Positions 62,943 to 64,000 of a stretch of 64,000 nt of DNA are shown here, in pieces. The stretch spans positions 1 to 64,000 of the forward strand of contig JAMCUH010000053.1 of assembly GCA_023379435.1 (NCBI GenBank). The letters are read 5' to 3'. How positions within the stretch are numbered: the first letter of the stretch is position 1; every line of letters begins with the position of its first letter. The position numbers were made by a program, and so were the translations under genes. The notes beneath the pieces were generated by a model. The model was not told where the DNA came from, did not search any database, and was given only the letters and a program-made list of their open reading frames with translations. Source of the DNA: Thermoplasmatota archaeon (GTDB taxonomy: Archaea; Thermoplasmatota; Thermoplasmata; Thermoplasmatales; Thermoplasmataceae).

Positions 62943-63301
62943 TTTTGTGTCAGATCGATAATTGCCTGAGCAACTTCACCATCAGCCTTGGTCAGAGCAG
63001 CTATTGCTTTTTCCCTGCTCACACCTGTCTGCTCCATTATAAGTTTTAGGTCATCTTCTGGAAAGGACTTTTCAGCTTTTTGCTGCTGAATGGATTTTGG
63101 CATCTCTTTCATCTGTCCGGTTATCTGAAAGTACTTTTCACCCTGTGCCTCAACTATGGTAACGGAAGCTCCGGATATGACATAATCCTTGTTAAGTCCA
63201 TGAAGCGTGACCTTGTTTACATCCGTCATGTCGGTAGTTTTAATTCCCATTTGGGCCATCATTCTTCTAACTTCTCTGGAATTCATTCTCCCCGGGATCA
63301 T
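62939..63301 (-). CDS. nac: Nascent polypeptide-associated complex protein (alpha-NAC)
   Basis: 120 residues. The NAC domain (about 10-75, MNSREVRRMMAQMGIKTTDM, VTLHGLNKDYVISGASVTIV) is followed by a UBA domain (about 80-120, PEDDLKLIMEQTGVSREKAI). Archaeal NAC is a homodimer that binds at the ribosomal tunnel exit. Upstream gene of cca. Confidence 0.93.
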   Translation of the reverse strand: MIPGRMNSREVRRMMAQMGIKTTDMTDVNKVTLHGLNKDYVISGASVTIVEAQGEKYFQITGQMKEMPKSIQQQKAEKSFPEDDLKLIMEQTGVSREKAIAALTKADGEVAQAIIDLTQK

Positions 63302-63502
63302 TATTCGAGCATACTTTGCTTGGATAATATTTTTGTGAAAGGCATTAATCGTTGCCTGCCTTTACCAGAAAATCAGCAGGCAATAAAGGCAAATCATCTG
63401 CGAGCTGGCATTAATTTCTCTTATAGTCCATATTCATCCCTGGGAAGTTTCAAATGTAACAGGAAAATAACTTAAATAAGAATCCCATACAGACGAGTCC
63501 AA

Positions 63503-63575
63503 GCCGTGGTAGCTCAGTTGGGAGAGCGCCAGACTGAAGATCTGGAGGTCGCTGGTTCAATCCCGGCCCACGGCA
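63503..63575 (+). tRNA. tRNA-Phe (GAA)
   Basis: Acceptor GCCGTGG pairs with CCACGGC, discriminator A. D-arm AGCTCAGTTGGGAGAGC, anticodon stem CCAGA/TCTGG with loop CTGAAGA (anticodon GAA), T-arm GCTGG-TTCAATC-CCGGC with one G-U pair. No intron. Confidence 0.95.
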
Positions 63576-63940
63576 TTCCTTTAGAAATTCCAATATTTTG
63601 TTATTTCTGTAATTACTGTTGTACCAGATTTATGCAAGCGTTTGGAAGGAAGCAACGGTAATTTATCATGCCTCCAATCAATTTGCAAGTCAATAACTTT
63701 ATAGAAGATTCACTCTCAATCATCAAAAGAAATTTCGAACCCTGATGAATGAATAAGGCTTGGGCCCATCAATTAAGGGTAAAAAAATGAATATCCTGTA
63801 CCAGGTATCTCATGCTGGTAGAGGGTGGAAATTGTCAGGGAGATTTAAATTGTCAAATATTAATATTTACTTTGTAATGAAATATAAAATTAAAAGAACT
63901 ATCAATAATGGGATAGAATCTATTATAAGTAGAGTAGGGA
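63576..63940. other. 365-base stretch after tRNA-Phe, no gene supported
   Basis: AT-rich. A plus-strand frame opens at 63788 and runs to the window edge, but it overlaps the more convincing minus-strand tail at 63941-64000 and shows no domain. Confidence 0.4.
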
Positions 63941-64000
63941 CTATGCCTTCAATAGTTCCTTTCTTGCCAGAACCATTTGGGCATACATCTTTGCACCTAC
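63941..64000 (-). CDS. C-terminal end of an unidentified protein (partial)
   Basis: On the minus strand the frame from the window edge reads GAKMYAQMVLARKELLKA and stops at TAG (63943-63941). The regular amphipathic helix looks like a genuine protein tail. Only 19 residues are visible, so no product can be named. Confidence 0.45.
   Translation of the reverse strand, partial: VGAKMYAQMVLARKELLKA

Noticed and set aside
63788-64000. Plus-strand frame open to the window edge after tRNA-Phe
   Set aside because: It overlaps a minus-strand frame whose tail looks like a real protein, and shows no domain.

Overview
The window looks like a chromosomal segment of an acidophilic, thermophilic archaeon of the order Thermoplasmatales (class Thermoplasmata). 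The informational genes are archaeal: aIF2-gamma, ribosomal protein S6e, SBDS, an archaeal class I CCA-adding enzyme, alpha-NAC, a DRG-type GTPase and an XPD-like helicase. An M1 aminopeptidase of the tricorn-interacting-factor F2/F3 type, a DUF1641/sulfide:quinone reductase pair and bacterial-looking KatG, FixABCX and 2-oxoacid dehydrogenase operons fit that order. I cannot name a species. Many genes carry a TATA-like box 24-28 nt before the start codon, which implies leaderless mRNAs. Genes inside operons often have GGAGG-like ribosome binding sites.

Layout. 1-4 kb: an accessory patch of four toxin-antitoxin loci, all with PIN-domain toxins (one paired with a SocA/Panacea-like protein), separated by copies of a ~27-nt repeat. 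4.3-11.1 kb: an Lrp regulator, an AhpD-like protein, a TDT transporter, a divergent arsenic block (ArsB against DsrE-like, FmdE-like and ArsR genes, with a palindromic candidate operator between) and the sqr-DUF1641 pair. 11.2-18.0 kb: a genomic island with a broken IS630-type element, a tRNA-like remnant, an AT-rich orphan gene and a compact four-gene operon (winged-helix plus PRMT-like methyltransferase, an all-helical unknown, a KGG-type ParA/MinD-like ATPase with Arg in place of the P-loop Lys, and a SAMHD1-like HD phosphohydrolase). This operon is my best candidate for an undescribed system. 18.1-20.4 kb: katG, preceded by a coupled 32-codon ORF.

20.8-43.6 kb is mostly housekeeping: SBDS, histidine ammonia-lyase, threonyl-tRNA synthetase with an extra zinc ribbon, fixCXAB, an endonuclease III-like glycosylase, the S6e-aIF2-gamma pair, HemK and DRG genes, a CLC channel, an XPD helicase, the adenosylcobalamin-dependent methylmalonyl-CoA mutase operon with its MeaB chaperone, a small heat-shock protein and a UbiB-like kinase. 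44.2-54.9 kb: ribulose-phosphate epimerase, cyclophilin, isochorismatase-fold protein, the large aminopeptidase, and a six-gene lipA-E1alpha-E1beta-E2-E3-lipB operon that encodes a 2-oxoacid dehydrogenase complex together with its lipoylation enzymes. 54.8-64 kb: a cobalamin adenosyltransferase that would supply the mutase cofactor, NfeD-like protein, aminotransferase, Gfo/Idh oxidoreductase, threonine ammonia-lyase, acylphosphatase, MBL hydrolase, tRNA-Gln, a ubiquitin-like small modifier, CCA-adding enzyme, NAC and tRNA-Phe.

The housekeeping part is very compact: several convergent gene pairs abut or overlap at their 3' ends. Function calls rest on motifs and family knowledge read by eye; no database search was run.
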